Assembly: GCF_902506145.1 (NCBI RefSeq)
Contig: NZ_LR733520.1
Span: 801,256 to 865,255, forward strand
Source: Burkholderia sp. 8Y
Lineage (GTDB): Bacteria; Pseudomonadota; Gammaproteobacteria; Burkholderiales; Burkholderiaceae
Direction: 5' to 3'
DNA length: 64,000 bases
A model generated the notes under the pieces. The model saw only the letters and a list, made by a program, of their open reading frames with translations. It ran no database searches and had not been told where the DNA came from. The position numbers were made by a program, and so were the translations under genes. Position 1 is the first letter of the stretch. Each line of letters begins with the position of its first letter. Shown here in pieces: positions 46,001 through 53,883 of the stretch.

Positions 46001-48250
46001 CTTGCCGACGCGTGCCGCGCGAATTTCCTCTCGCACGTGCGGTTGCGCGAATGGCGCGACGTGCATTCGCAACTGCTGACCGTCGTGCGCGAGCACGGCT
46101 GGCGCCTGAACGAGTCGGATGCGACCTTCGAGCAGGTGCATCTGTCGCTGCTGACGGGCTTGCTCGGCAATATCGGCGTGAAAGCCGACGACGAACCGCA
46201 CTATCTCGGCGCGCGCGGCATCAAGTTCCATTTGTGGCCGGGTTCGGCGCTGCTGAAGAAAGCAGGGCGTTGGATCATGGCCGGCGAACTCGTCGAAACG
46301 AGCCGGCTGTATGCGCGGACCATCGCCAGGATCGAACCGGAATGGCTCGAAACGGTCGGCGCGCATTTGCTGAAGACATCGCTCTCGGACGCGCATTGGG
46401 AAAAGAAAGCGGCGCAGGTCGTCGCATTCGAGCGCGCGACGCTCTACGGCCTCACGGTCTACGCGCGGCGGCGCGTGAGCTTCGGCCAGCAGGACCGGAA
46501 ATATGCGCGCGAGCTTTTTATTCGCGGCGCGCTCGTCGAAGGGGAACTCGACACCCGCCTGCCGTTTTTCGCGCATAACCGCAAGCTCGTCGCGGATATC
46601 GAGCAACTGGAGCACAAGTCGCGCCGCCAGGACGTGCTGGTGGACGACGAACTGATCTACGCGTTCTACGACTCGCTCGTGCCCGAAGGCATCTGGACGG
46701 GCGCGGCGTTCGAGCGGTGGTATCGCGACGAACAGAAGAAGGAGGGCAGGCAGCAACTGCTTTTCCTGTCGCGCGACGACCTCATGCGCCATGAAGCCGC
46801 CGGCGTCACGACCGACCTGTTCCCTAAGCGCATGACGATGTCGGGCATCGAAATGACGCTGTCGTATCACTTCGAGCCGGGCGCGCCGCGCGACGGCGTG
46901 ACGCTCACGGTGCCGCTCTACGGGCTGAATCAGATCGACGCGCGCCGCGTGGATTGGCTCGTGCCGGGCATGATCAAGGAAAAGACGCAACTGCTTCTGA
47001 AATCGCTGCCGCAGAAGCTGCGACGCCATGTCGTGCCGCTGCCGGAGTACGCCGCCGCGTTCGCCGAGCGTCACGCGGGGCCGAAGTTCGGCGCGCTCGC
47101 GCTCGTCGACGCGCTCATCGCGGATATTCGCGAGCAAACGCAGGTCGCCGTGAAAAACGCGGATTTCAAGCTCGAAACGCTGCCCGCGCACCTGTTCATG
47201 AACTTCAAGGTGATCGACGAGCACGGCCGGCAGCTCGCGATGGGCCGCAATCTCGCGCAACTGCGCGCGGAACTGGGCGGACAGGCGCAGCAGCACTTTC
47301 AGAAGCTCACGGCGGAAGCGGCGAGCGTCGCGCTCGACGCGCTCTCGGGAGATTCGAACGTACCGGCCGCTCAAGCCGCTCCCGCCGAAAGCACGGCGCT
47401 CTACGAAAACCTGACGACGTGGAACTTCGGCAAGCTGCCCGAGCTGCTCGAAATCCGCCGGCGCGGGCAGACGCTTTTCGGCTATCCGGCGCTCGTGGAT
47501 CGCATCACGCACTGCGACGTCGAGGTCTTCGATTCGCCGGAGGAAGCGGCGCGCATCCATCGCGCGGGCTTGCGGCGGCTATTCGCGCTGCAGTTGCGCG
47601 AGCCGATCCGCTATCTGGAAAAGAACCTGCCGGGGCTGCGCGAAATGTCGATGCAGTACATGGCGCTCGGCACCGCCGATGAATTGCGGGATCAGATCGT
47701 CGAGACGGCGCTCGACCGCGCGTGCCTGCAAGACCCGCTGCCCGACGACGACGCCAGCTTTCACGCGCGCCGCGACGCCGCGAAAGGGCGCCTCACGCTG
47801 CTGGCGAACGAAATCGCGCGCCTCGCCGGGACGATTCTCGCGGAATACGGCGCGCTGACGAAAAAGCTCGCGCAGGCCAAGCCGTTTCCCGCCGCGTACG
47901 CCGACATGCAGGCGCAGTTGAGCGGACTGATCGGCAAACGCTTCGTGATCGATACGCCGTACGGGCAGCTTGCGCATTTCCCGCGCTATCTGAAGGGCAT
48001 CGCGCTGCGCATCGACAAGCTGAAGGCCGATGCCGCCCGCGATGCGCGACTGTCAGCGGAATTGCAGCCGCTCGCGCAGCAGTATCAGCGGACGTTGTCG
48101 CAGCGCGGCGGCGTCGCGGATGCGCGGCTCGCGGAATATCGCTGGCTGCTGGAAGAGCTGCGCGTGTCGCTGTTCGCGCAGGAATTGCGCACGCCGATGC
48201 CGATATCGGTGAAGCGCCTTCACAAGGTCTGGGAATCGATGCAGCGATGA
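43043..48250 (+). CDS. hrpA: ATP-dependent RNA helicase HrpA, with long repetitive N-terminus
   Basis: 1735 residues against 1300 in E. coli. HrpA is a DEAH/RHA helicase that rescues stalled or collided ribosomes. The helicase core starts near residue 463: VIVSGETGSGKTTQLPK (Walker A near 491), then TQPRRIAA, DEAHERSLNIDFLLGYL, VTSATIDAARFA, VFLPGEREI, LATNVAETSLTVPGIRYVVD and QRAGRCGRVADG. The usual HrpA C-terminal part follows to the end. The first 460 residues are disordered, rich in Ala, Arg, Gly, Thr and Asp, and contain two repeat arrays (113-205 and 227-424). Only residues 20-65 (QEQLKKLRENLLRHARQGE) look conserved there. No internal Met is available as a later start. Confidence 0.95.
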   Translation: MPNVSRRPVQPGQPQSADKTLDTQEQLKKLRENLLRHARQGEAPGETGGLSKKELAARRFAGAEASAGEAKQTQPSRDAGQGRAPTSSGVPRTAQRDDASPRKQDAGGERGSGATAPHRAGRAAAGSRLEDAVKPGQSNLRGTGAAESHRAEHTASVPGAGNPATSSQLESRGLGAAKPHRADQSPAVRGAEGAAKPGQANQRQPGRENDDAASGRSRESASESSRGQASAAARVDGGASERDARRERADGRTHTTAAPHDNRTRTPNSAERSLTSGGQATAAPRVDGGASERDARRRQEHERTHTAAATRDDRTRTPNSAEKSLTSGGQATATPRVDGGASERDARRRQAHERTHTATATRDDRKTTPNPTHKPILSGGEATAAPHPDGGASRRDARRAKAHAPAHTAAATRDGRTDTQSPAQPATQTPTPAQHDAHRADARNDRNRHNPRRVTPNPIPPITFPEALPVSGRRDEIARAIQSNQVVIVSGETGSGKTTQLPKICLALGRGLGAGGAGLIGHTQPRRIAASATGRRIAEELGTPFGEVVGYKVRFTDNLAPGASVKLMTDGILLAETQTDPLLEAYDTIIIDEAHERSLNIDFLLGYLKEILPKRPDLKLIVTSATIDAARFARHFGSEEKPAPVIEVSGRLYPVEVRYRPIEEESEAIKNAQGTLPKRNDRKTDRDLMEGIVDAVDELCREGPGDVLVFLPGEREIRDAAEALRKHHPPHTEILPLFARLSAAEQERVFRPSNARRIVLATNVAETSLTVPGIRYVVDTGMARVKRYSYRNKVEQLQIEPVSQAAANQRAGRCGRVADGVCIRLYDQADFESRPRFTDPEILRSSLAAVILRMKSLHLTEIETFPFIEPPPGRAIADGYQLLNELGAVDDDNALTSLGRELARLPLDPRVGRMILAARDHHALTEVLVIASALSVQDPRDRPIEAQEQADEKHRQFVDERSEFLQWTRIWKWFEDAVAHKKSNKQLADACRANFLSHVRLREWRDVHSQLLTVVREHGWRLNESDATFEQVHLSLLTGLLGNIGVKADDEPHYLGARGIKFHLWPGSALLKKAGRWIMAGELVETSRLYARTIARIEPEWLETVGAHLLKTSLSDAHWEKKAAQVVAFERATLYGLTVYARRRVSFGQQDRKYARELFIRGALVEGELDTRLPFFAHNRKLVADIEQLEHKSRRQDVLVDDELIYAFYDSLVPEGIWTGAAFERWYRDEQKKEGRQQLLFLSRDDLMRHEAAGVTTDLFPKRMTMSGIEMTLSYHFEPGAPRDGVTLTVPLYGLNQIDARRVDWLVPGMIKEKTQLLLKSLPQKLRRHVVPLPEYAAAFAERHAGPKFGALALVDALIADIREQTQVAVKNADFKLETLPAHLFMNFKVIDEHGRQLAMGRNLAQLRAELGGQAQQHFQKLTAEAASVALDALSGDSNVPAAQAAPAESTALYENLTTWNFGKLPELLEIRRRGQTLFGYPALVDRITHCDVEVFDSPEEAARIHRAGLRRLFALQLREPIRYLEKNLPGLREMSMQYMALGTADELRDQIVETALDRACLQDPLPDDDASFHARRDAAKGRLTLLANEIARLAGTILAEYGALTKKLAQAKPFPAAYADMQAQLSGLIGKRFVIDTPYGQLAHFPRYLKGIALRIDKLKADAARDARLSAELQPLAQQYQRTLSQRGGVADARLAEYRWLLEELRVSLFAQELRTPMPISVKRLHKVWESMQR
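43379..43657 (+). repeat. 93-bp repeat array in hrpA (3 units)
   Basis: Three consecutive 31-residue units (113-143, 144-174, 175-205) begin GATAPHRA, GAAESHRA and GAAKPHRA and end in related SNLRGT, LESRGL and NQRQP segments. The units are diverged, so the expansion is old. Confidence 0.7.
43721..44314 (+). repeat. 153-bp repeat array in hrpA (about 4 units)
   Basis: Units of 51 residues start at nucleotides 43721, 43874, 44027 and 44180; the last is partial. Each starts GQA(S/T)A or GEATA and contains VDGGASERDARR, ERTHTAAATRDD and TPNSAEKSLTSG. The second and third units are almost identical at the DNA level, suggesting recent duplication. The unit length keeps the frame. Confidence 0.92.
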
Positions 48251-48417
48251 CGCGCGGCGCGTTCCGGCGTGAACGCGACCTAACGCCGCGCAACGCAGTC
48301 CGAACAGGCGGCATTTCTTGCGCATACGCACCTTATTGCGCAAAAAGAGCCGCGCCGTCAACGCGTCGGAGCATGCAAACGTTCTACAATGACGCCTGCT
48401 TTCCGACGTGTACATTC

Positions 48418-49440
48418 ATGCTCCCCACATTCTTCTCCGGCCGCTTCCGCGCGGCCGCCGCCAGCGCCGCGCGCTTCGTGGTCCCCGCGGTCGCAGCATT
48501 CGCCGCCACCGCGGCATTCGCCAACAACGTCATCGTGCTCAATTCGGCTGAAGCCACGCTGAGCCTCATCGACGAAAACACGCACCAGGTCGTCGGCACC
48601 GTGCCGACCGGCAAGGAGCCGCATCACCTGATGCCGACGCCCGACAATTCGTCGCTGATCGTCGCGAATTCGGTGTCGAACAACCTCCTGTTCGTCGATC
48701 CGAAAACGGGCGCGGTGCAACGCTGGGTGCAGGACATCGAAGATCCGTATCAGATCGGTTTCTCGCCGGATCGCAAGTGGTTCGTCTCGACGGGCCTGCG
48801 CCTCGACCGCCTCGATATCTATCATTTCGACGGCAAGAATCTGACCCTCGCGAAGCGTCTGCCGCTTGCGACCATGCCGAGCCACATCGCGTTTTCGAAC
48901 GACAGCAAGACGGCGTTCATCTCGCTTCAGGTGTCGGGTGAGATCGCGGCCATCGACCTGGCGACGCAGACGGTCATGTGGAAGATGAAGGTCGGCAAGG
49001 TGCCGGCGGGCGTGTGGCTGACGCCGGGCGACAAGTTCCTGCTCGTCGGCATGACGGGCGCCGACTACGTGGCCGTGGTGGACTGGCGCAACCAGAAGGT
49101 CGTGAAGACCATCCCGACGGGCAAGGGCGCGCACAACTTCCGCTCGCTGGCGGACGGCAAGCACGTGCTCGTGTCGAACCGGGTGGCGAACACCATCAGC
49201 ATCATCGACGAAGACACGCTCACGAACGTCGGCGATATCACCGGCCTCTTGCCCGGACCGGACGACATGGAACTTTCCGCCGATAAAAAGTATCTCTGGG
49301 TGACGTTCCGCTTTGCGAAGCATGTCGGCGTGATCGACCTTGCAAGCCGCAAGCTCATCCAGACCATCGCGGTGGGACGTTCGCCGCACGGCATCTTTTT
49401 CCTCGACCGCGCGCCGGTCACCGCGCCCAACGGCGCCTGA
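48418..49440 (+). CDS. Exported YVTN/YncE-like beta-propeller protein
   Basis: 340 residues. A signal peptide (RFVVPAVAAFAATAAFA) is followed by repeated YVTN-type blades: VIVLNSAEATLSLIDENTHQ, VVGTVPTGKEPHHLMPTPDN, KMKVGKVPAGVWLTPGDKFL and TIAVGRSPHGIFFL. Such seven-bladed propellers are periplasmic and often of unknown function; E. coli YncE binds DNA. An in-frame upstream ATG (48373) is possible, but the signal peptide fits 48418. It stands alone between hrpA and the hydroxylase gene. Confidence 0.85.
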   Translation: MLPTFFSGRFRAAAASAARFVVPAVAAFAATAAFANNVIVLNSAEATLSLIDENTHQVVGTVPTGKEPHHLMPTPDNSSLIVANSVSNNLLFVDPKTGAVQRWVQDIEDPYQIGFSPDRKWFVSTGLRLDRLDIYHFDGKNLTLAKRLPLATMPSHIAFSNDSKTAFISLQVSGEIAAIDLATQTVMWKMKVGKVPAGVWLTPGDKFLLVGMTGADYVAVVDWRNQKVVKTIPTGKGAHNFRSLADGKHVLVSNRVANTISIIDEDTLTNVGDITGLLPGPDDMELSADKKYLWVTFRFAKHVGVIDLASRKLIQTIAVGRSPHGIFFLDRAPVTAPNGA

Positions 49441-49552
49441 ACGCGGCGGCGAACGGTGAGAGAAGGGCGCTCGCGGGCGCCCTGTACTACGATTGAGTCA
49501 CGGGCCGCTTTTGCCCGTTCCTCACCACCGGTTTCGAGTTCCACGGAGCACC

Positions 49553-50569
49553 ATGTTTCACGTCATTCTCTCGTCCCTCGACAGCTTCGTTTCTTCGGCG
49601 CAGACCGCGCTGTATGTGGACGTCGTGCAGCCGCTGCTGTTCAAGCTCGGCATGATGGATTACGACGAAGACACCTACGACGCGCTGTACTGGGTCATCG
49701 TCGGCGTGCTGGAAGTGATCGCGATGTACGCCATCCTGCGCCCGCTCGAAGCCTTGCACCCGGCCGAGAAATGGCAGGACCGCAAGGGCGTGCGCGTGGA
49801 CGTGCTTTATACGTGGATCGCGAAACTGGGCATTCTCAACCTCTTCTTCTTTTTCACGTTCCAGCCGATCTTCGATTCCGTGCAAAGCTGGCTGCGCATT
49901 CATGGCGTGCCGACGCTGGAAATCGACAATCTGTGGCCCGGCGTGACCACGCAGCCGCTCGTCACGTTCGTCATTTATCTGGTTCTGCTCGACCTCGCCG
50001 GCTACTGGTATCACCGGCTGGAACACCGGTTCGGCATCTGGTGGGAATTGCACGCGGTTCACCACAGCCAGCAAAAAATGTCGCTCTGGTCCGACGACCG
50101 CAATCACCTGCTCGACGACATCCTGCAAGCGAGCTTCTTCGCCGTCGTGGCGCTCGTGATCGGCGTCGAGCCGTCGCAGTTCGTCGTGCTCGTCGCCATC
50201 ACGAATCTGATGCAAAGCGTGCAGCACGCGAACATTCGCCTGCATTTCGGCTGGCTTGGCGATCGCGTGATTGTTAGTCCGGCGTTCCATCGGCGTCATC
50301 ACGCCATCGGCTATGGCCACGAAGGCACGTCGTACGGCTGCAACTTCGGCGTGCTCTTTTCGTTCTGGGACATCCTGTTTCACTCGGCATCGTTCGACCG
50401 CACCGTCGAACCGACCGGCATCCGCGATCAGCTCGGCACGGCGGGCGCGGCGCCCGTCAATTACGGCGACGGCTTTATCGAGCAGCACTGGCTCGCGTTC
50501 AGGCGGATCGGCGCGCGTCTCGCCGCGCGCCGCGCGGGGGCGTCTGGCAAGCGGTCAGCCGCGCTCTGA
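49553..50569 (+). CDS. Fatty-acid hydroxylase / sterol desaturase family membrane protein
   Basis: 338 residues. The three histidine motifs that bind the di-iron centre are present: HRLEH near residue 156, HAVHH near 168 and HRRHH near 247. At least four membrane segments are visible, including ILNLFFFFTFQPIF and VTFVIYLVLLDLAGYWY. It would insert or oxidise C-H bonds in a lipid, possibly a sterol-like or hopanoid-type or sphingolipid substrate; the substrate cannot be read. GGAG lies 6 bp before the ATG at 49553. Confidence 0.9.
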   Translation: MFHVILSSLDSFVSSAQTALYVDVVQPLLFKLGMMDYDEDTYDALYWVIVGVLEVIAMYAILRPLEALHPAEKWQDRKGVRVDVLYTWIAKLGILNLFFFFTFQPIFDSVQSWLRIHGVPTLEIDNLWPGVTTQPLVTFVIYLVLLDLAGYWYHRLEHRFGIWWELHAVHHSQQKMSLWSDDRNHLLDDILQASFFAVVALVIGVEPSQFVVLVAITNLMQSVQHANIRLHFGWLGDRVIVSPAFHRRHHAIGYGHEGTSYGCNFGVLFSFWDILFHSASFDRTVEPTGIRDQLGTAGAAPVNYGDGFIEQHWLAFRRIGARLAARRAGASGKRSAAL

Positions 50570-50666
50570 GCGTTCCGCGCGCTGATCTCACGCTTTCTGT
50601 GGCTGCCAGCGCGCGACACGCGCGCTGGTTTATCCTGTCGCTTACCCTTCCAAAAACTATCTACGC

Positions 50667-51503
50667 ATGAATGACCTGCTGCGTTCGTTCGTGCGCGCGC
50701 TGGCGAACGTCTTCCATCCGCGCATGCTCTGGCTCACGCTGATGCCGTTCGCGGTCGCCACCGCCGTCTGGGGCGCGATCCTCTGGTTCTTCTGGCAGAC
50801 GCTGACTGGCGCGGCCAACGGCTGGCTCGACGGCTGGGCGCTCACGTCCGCGATGTACCGCCTGTTCGACGCCGTCGGCTTCTCGTCGCTGCATGCGGTC
50901 ATCGCGCCGTTTCTCGTCGTCATCGTGACGATTCCGCTGATCGTCGTGACGGTGCTGCTCCTGATCGCGACGCTTTCGATGCCGGGCGTCATCGCGCTCC
51001 TCACGCGCCGCCCGAAGGGCCACTACGCGACGCTCGAAGCGCGGCGCGGCGGCTCGTGGTACGGCAGTCTCGGCCATTCGGTCCTGACGACCATCGTGTG
51101 TCTCATTGCGCTCGTCGTGACCTTGCCGCTCTGGCTGATTCCGCCGTTCTTCGCATTGATTCCGCCGCTCCTGTGGGGCTGGCTCACTTATCGCGTGATG
51201 ACCTACGACGCGCTCGCCGTTCACGCGAGCCCGGAGGAACGGCGCGCGATCGTGCGCGAATCGCGCTGGCCGTTGCTCGCCATCGGCATCGTCAGCGGGC
51301 TTTTAAGTTCCGTTCCGACGCTGCTCTGGGCGTGGTCGGTCTGGCTGTTGCCGCTTTTTCCGGTGGTGGCCGCGGCGACCATCTGGGCGTACGCGTTCAT
51401 CCTCGTGTTTTCGGCGCTGTGGTTCGCGCATTACTGCCTGCACGCGCTGGAGCGGCTGCGCGCGAACGAGCCGCGCTATCCGGCCATCACGGCGCAGTCC
51501 TGA
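50667..51503 (+). CDS. EI24-domain inner-membrane protein (CysZ-like)
   Basis: A 278-residue membrane protein with about six membrane segments and the EI24/CysZ pattern: a long N-terminal helix pair (MLWLTLMPFAVATAVWGAIL), VIVTIPLIVVTVLLLIATLS with a MPGVIALLTRR loop, and GWLTYRVMTYDALAVHASPE. CysZ transports sulfate, but EI24 proteins in this group are not proven to do so. A CinA-like gene starts 33 bp after its stop. Confidence 0.8.
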   Translation: MNDLLRSFVRALANVFHPRMLWLTLMPFAVATAVWGAILWFFWQTLTGAANGWLDGWALTSAMYRLFDAVGFSSLHAVIAPFLVVIVTIPLIVVTVLLLIATLSMPGVIALLTRRPKGHYATLEARRGGSWYGSLGHSVLTTIVCLIALVVTLPLWLIPPFFALIPPLLWGWLTYRVMTYDALAVHASPEERRAIVRESRWPLLAIGIVSGLLSSVPTLLWAWSVWLLPLFPVVAAATIWAYAFILVFSALWFAHYCLHALERLRANEPRYPAITAQS

Positions 51504-51535
51504 ACGAGCGGTCAATCAGAAAGGAAGAGGCACTC

Positions 51536-52348
51536 ATGGGCATTGGCGTCATCATCATCGGCGACGAAATCCTGTCCGGGCGGCGCACGGACAAGCATCT
51601 GCCGAAAGTCATCGAACTGCTGGGCGCGCGCGGGCTGGCGCTGGACTGGGCCGAATACGTCGGCGACGATCCCGCGCGCATCACCGCGACGCTCGCGCGC
51701 ACGTTCGCATCGGGCGATATCGTGTTTTCGACGGGCGGCATCGGCGCGACGCCCGACGATCACACGCGCCAGTGCGCGGCCAAGGCGCTCGGCGTGCCGC
51801 TGGAATTGCAGCCGGAAGCGGCGGAGCTGATCCGCGCGCGCATCCGCGACATGGCGGGCGACACGCCTGCCGATCTCGACTCGCCGGAAAACCTGCATCG
51901 GCTGAACATGGGTATGTTTCCGAAGGGCGCCGAGATCATTCCGAATAGCTACAACAAGATTCCGGGCTTCTCGGTCGGCGATCATCACTTCGTGCCGGGC
52001 TTTCCGGTCATGGCGTGGCCGATGATCGAATGGGTGCTCGACACGAAGTACGCGCATCTGCACCACGCGACGCCCTACGTCGAGCGTTCGTTGCTGGTCT
52101 TCGGCTTGCCGGAATCGCGCATCACACCGCTGATGGTCGCCATCGAGCGCGATTTCGCGGGCGTGCGCGCGTTCAGCCTGCCGAGCGTCGGCGATGCGGC
52201 GCGTGGCGCGCTCTACGCGCGCTCGCACATCGATCTGGGCGTGAAGGGCGACCCCGAGCGCGCGAACGCTGCGTTCGAGGCGCTGCGCGAGGGCGTGATC
52301 GCGCTGGGCGGCGAAGTGGTCGAAGTGCCGTCGGAGGAAGCGCCGTGA
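51536..52348 (+). CDS. CinA-like molybdopterin-binding-domain protein
   Basis: 270 residues. It has the MoaB/MogA-like domain found at the N-terminus of CinA: GVIIIGDEILSGRRTDKHLP, FSTGGIGATPDDHTRQ and NSYNKIPGFSVGDHHFVPGF. The C-terminal nicotinamide-nucleotide deamidase domain of full CinA is absent, so it is the short type. AGGAAGAGG precedes the ATG at 51536. It overlaps cutC by the GTGA junction (52345-52348). Confidence 0.87.
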   Translation: MGIGVIIIGDEILSGRRTDKHLPKVIELLGARGLALDWAEYVGDDPARITATLARTFASGDIVFSTGGIGATPDDHTRQCAAKALGVPLELQPEAAELIRARIRDMAGDTPADLDSPENLHRLNMGMFPKGAEIIPNSYNKIPGFSVGDHHFVPGFPVMAWPMIEWVLDTKYAHLHHATPYVERSLLVFGLPESRITPLMVAIERDFAGVRAFSLPSVGDAARGALYARSHIDLGVKGDPERANAAFEALREGVIALGGEVVEVPSEEAP

Positions 52349-53034
52349 TCCTGCTCGAAGTCATCGCGACGACAGTTGCCGATGCGCGCGCCGCCGAGCG
52401 CGGCGGGGCGAACCGAATCGAGCTCGTCACGGCGATGGGCGAAGGCGGGCTGACGCCGAGCATCGGGCTGATCGAGGCGGTCGTGGGCGCCGTCGGCATA
52501 CCGGTCAACGTGATCGTGCGGCCGCATAGCCGCTCGTTCGTCTACGATGCCGACGACTACGCCGTCATGCTGCGCGATGTGCGCGCGATCGCGAAGACGC
52601 GTGCGAACGCGATCGTCGTGGGGATGCTGCGTGATAACGGCGACATCGATACGGGAGGGCTGTCACGCGTGGTCGATGCCGCCGACGGTATGCCGCTCAC
52701 GTTTCACCGCGCGTTCGACGGGGCGCGCGATTTGCCCGCCGCATTCGACACGCTGCTCGGCTTCGATGCCATCACGAATGTGCTGACGTCGGGCGGCGAG
52801 CAGTCGGTCTTGCAGGCCGAGAAGACGATCGCCTCGCTTGTCGCGCGTTCGACAGGCACGCGCTGCACGATACTCGCGGGCGCGGGCCTGACCGTGGAGG
52901 CTGTCGCGCCGTTTGTCCGTTCGACGGGCGTGCGCGCCGTGCATTTCGGCTCCGGCGTGCGAATCGGCGGCAAAGGGCTCGCGCCCGTGGACGAGGCCGC
53001 GGTCGCCCGTGTGCGGGCGTTGCTCGACGCTTAG
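52345..53034 (+). CDS. cutC: Copper homeostasis protein CutC
   Basis: A 229-residue TIM-barrel protein. LLEVIATTVADARAAERGGA, RIELVTAMGEGGLTPSIGLI, VNVIVRPHSRSFVYDADDY, TFHRAFDGARDL and LTSGGEQSVLQAEKTIASLV are family hallmarks. The start is GTG at 52345 inside the stop of the preceding gene. CutC has been linked to copper handling, but its biochemical role is unsettled. Confidence 0.93.
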   Translation: MILLEVIATTVADARAAERGGANRIELVTAMGEGGLTPSIGLIEAVVGAVGIPVNVIVRPHSRSFVYDADDYAVMLRDVRAIAKTRANAIVVGMLRDNGDIDTGGLSRVVDAADGMPLTFHRAFDGARDLPAAFDTLLGFDAITNVLTSGGEQSVLQAEKTIASLVARSTGTRCTILAGAGLTVEAVAPFVRSTGVRAVHFGSGVRIGGKGLAPVDEAAVARVRALLDA

Positions 53035-53050
53035 CGCGCAACTAGCGCAC

Positions 53051-53515
53051 TCAAGCTCCGATCCACGGCAATCCGCGAAAGCACCATCCCGACACCGTCT
53101 TGCGATGCCCTTGTCCGTCCTTGTCGCCTTCGAAGCCTTCCAGCAGGTCATAGGCTTTCGTGAATCCCTGGCCCTGCGCGGCGACGGCGGCGAGCTTCGA
53201 GCGCGCCGCGCTTCGGCAGAGAAACAGGACCGGCGTATCGGGAGTGGCGACTTGTCTTAATTGTTCGATAAACTCAGCGTTCGGCACCGAACCCGGATAG
53301 CGGATCCATTCGATATGCGCGTACTGCTCGCCATTGATGGCGGGCCGGCCGACCCAATCGAGTTCGGCGCGGGTACGCACGTCGACGAGCCGGGCGCGCG
53401 GTTCGAGCTGCAGGAATTCGAACGCTTCGGCGGGCAGCAGCGCGCCCGCGTACGTGAGGCTGTTCTCGGCGGCGCGGCTCGCGGCCTTGCCGTACAGTTG
53501 GTCGAGCGTGCTCAT
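53051..53515 (-). CDS. Rhodanese-like domain protein
   Basis: 154 residues with one rhodanese fold. RLVDVRTRAELDWVGRP is the CH2A-type motif, and LFLCRSAARSKLAAVAA carries the active-site Cys in a six-residue loop. The C-terminal GHRKTVSGWCFRGLPWI is conserved in short sulfurtransferases. The start ATG at 53515 has GGAGAC upstream. It transfers sulfane sulfur to an unknown acceptor. It is divergent from glnA, whose NtrC boxes lie between them. Confidence 0.88.
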   Translation of the reverse strand: MSTLDQLYGKAASRAAENSLTYAGALLPAEAFEFLQLEPRARLVDVRTRAELDWVGRPAINGEQYAHIEWIRYPGSVPNAEFIEQLRQVATPDTPVLFLCRSAARSKLAAVAAQGQGFTKAYDLLEGFEGDKDGQGHRKTVSGWCFRGLPWIGA

Positions 53516-53597
53516 GGCGGCGTGTCTCCGTGTTCTTGAAGAATTGATTTTAGCGTGGCGCCATGTGCGCGGCTTCGAAACGCGCCTTGTTGGTTTC

Positions 53598-53684
53598 CGC
53601 ACTAACGGAGTGCAGATTCGCATGACTGCACAAGCGCGGTGCGAATCAGCGACCGTGCTACGATGAATGCACATTTTTGGTGCC
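53598..53684 (+). promoter_or_regulatory. Three NtrC-type binding sites upstream of glnA
   Basis: Three sites follow the NtrC pattern TGCAC-N7-GTGCA. They are CGCAC-TAACGGA-GTGCA (53598-53614), TGCAC-AAGCGCG-GTGCG (53627-53643) and TGCAC-ATTTTTG-GTGCC (53668-53684). Start-to-start distances are 29 and 41 bp, roughly three and four helical turns. They lie 98-184 bp upstream of the sigma-54 promoter, normal for an enhancer. Confidence 0.75.
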
Positions 53685-53781
53685 GACACATATGCGGGCT
53701 TAGCGAGGCACAGCGGAGTGCGCCTCACGATGAAGCGAAAAAGCGCGCAAGATCAATCATTTACCGCGCAGATTATGCGCT

Positions 53782-53797
53782 TGGCACAGAAGCTGCT
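53782..53797 (+). promoter_or_regulatory. Sigma-54 promoter of glnA
   Basis: TGGCACAGAAGCTGCT fits the sigma-54 consensus TGGCAYRNNNNTTGCW with one mismatch (C for T). GG and GC are exactly 12 bp apart. The start would be near 53808, giving a leader of about 75 nt. Confidence 0.75.
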
Positions 53798-53883
53798 TTT
53801 TCCACCCTCGATTGAAACGGAACTGCAGAATTGGTCGAGGCGGCGGAGCGATTCGCCGACTTTTGTTAATCAGGAGATAGGTA

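Noticed and set aside
45689..47560. A 623-codon frame antisense to hrpA
   Set aside because: Shadow frame; hrpA motifs lie on the other strand.
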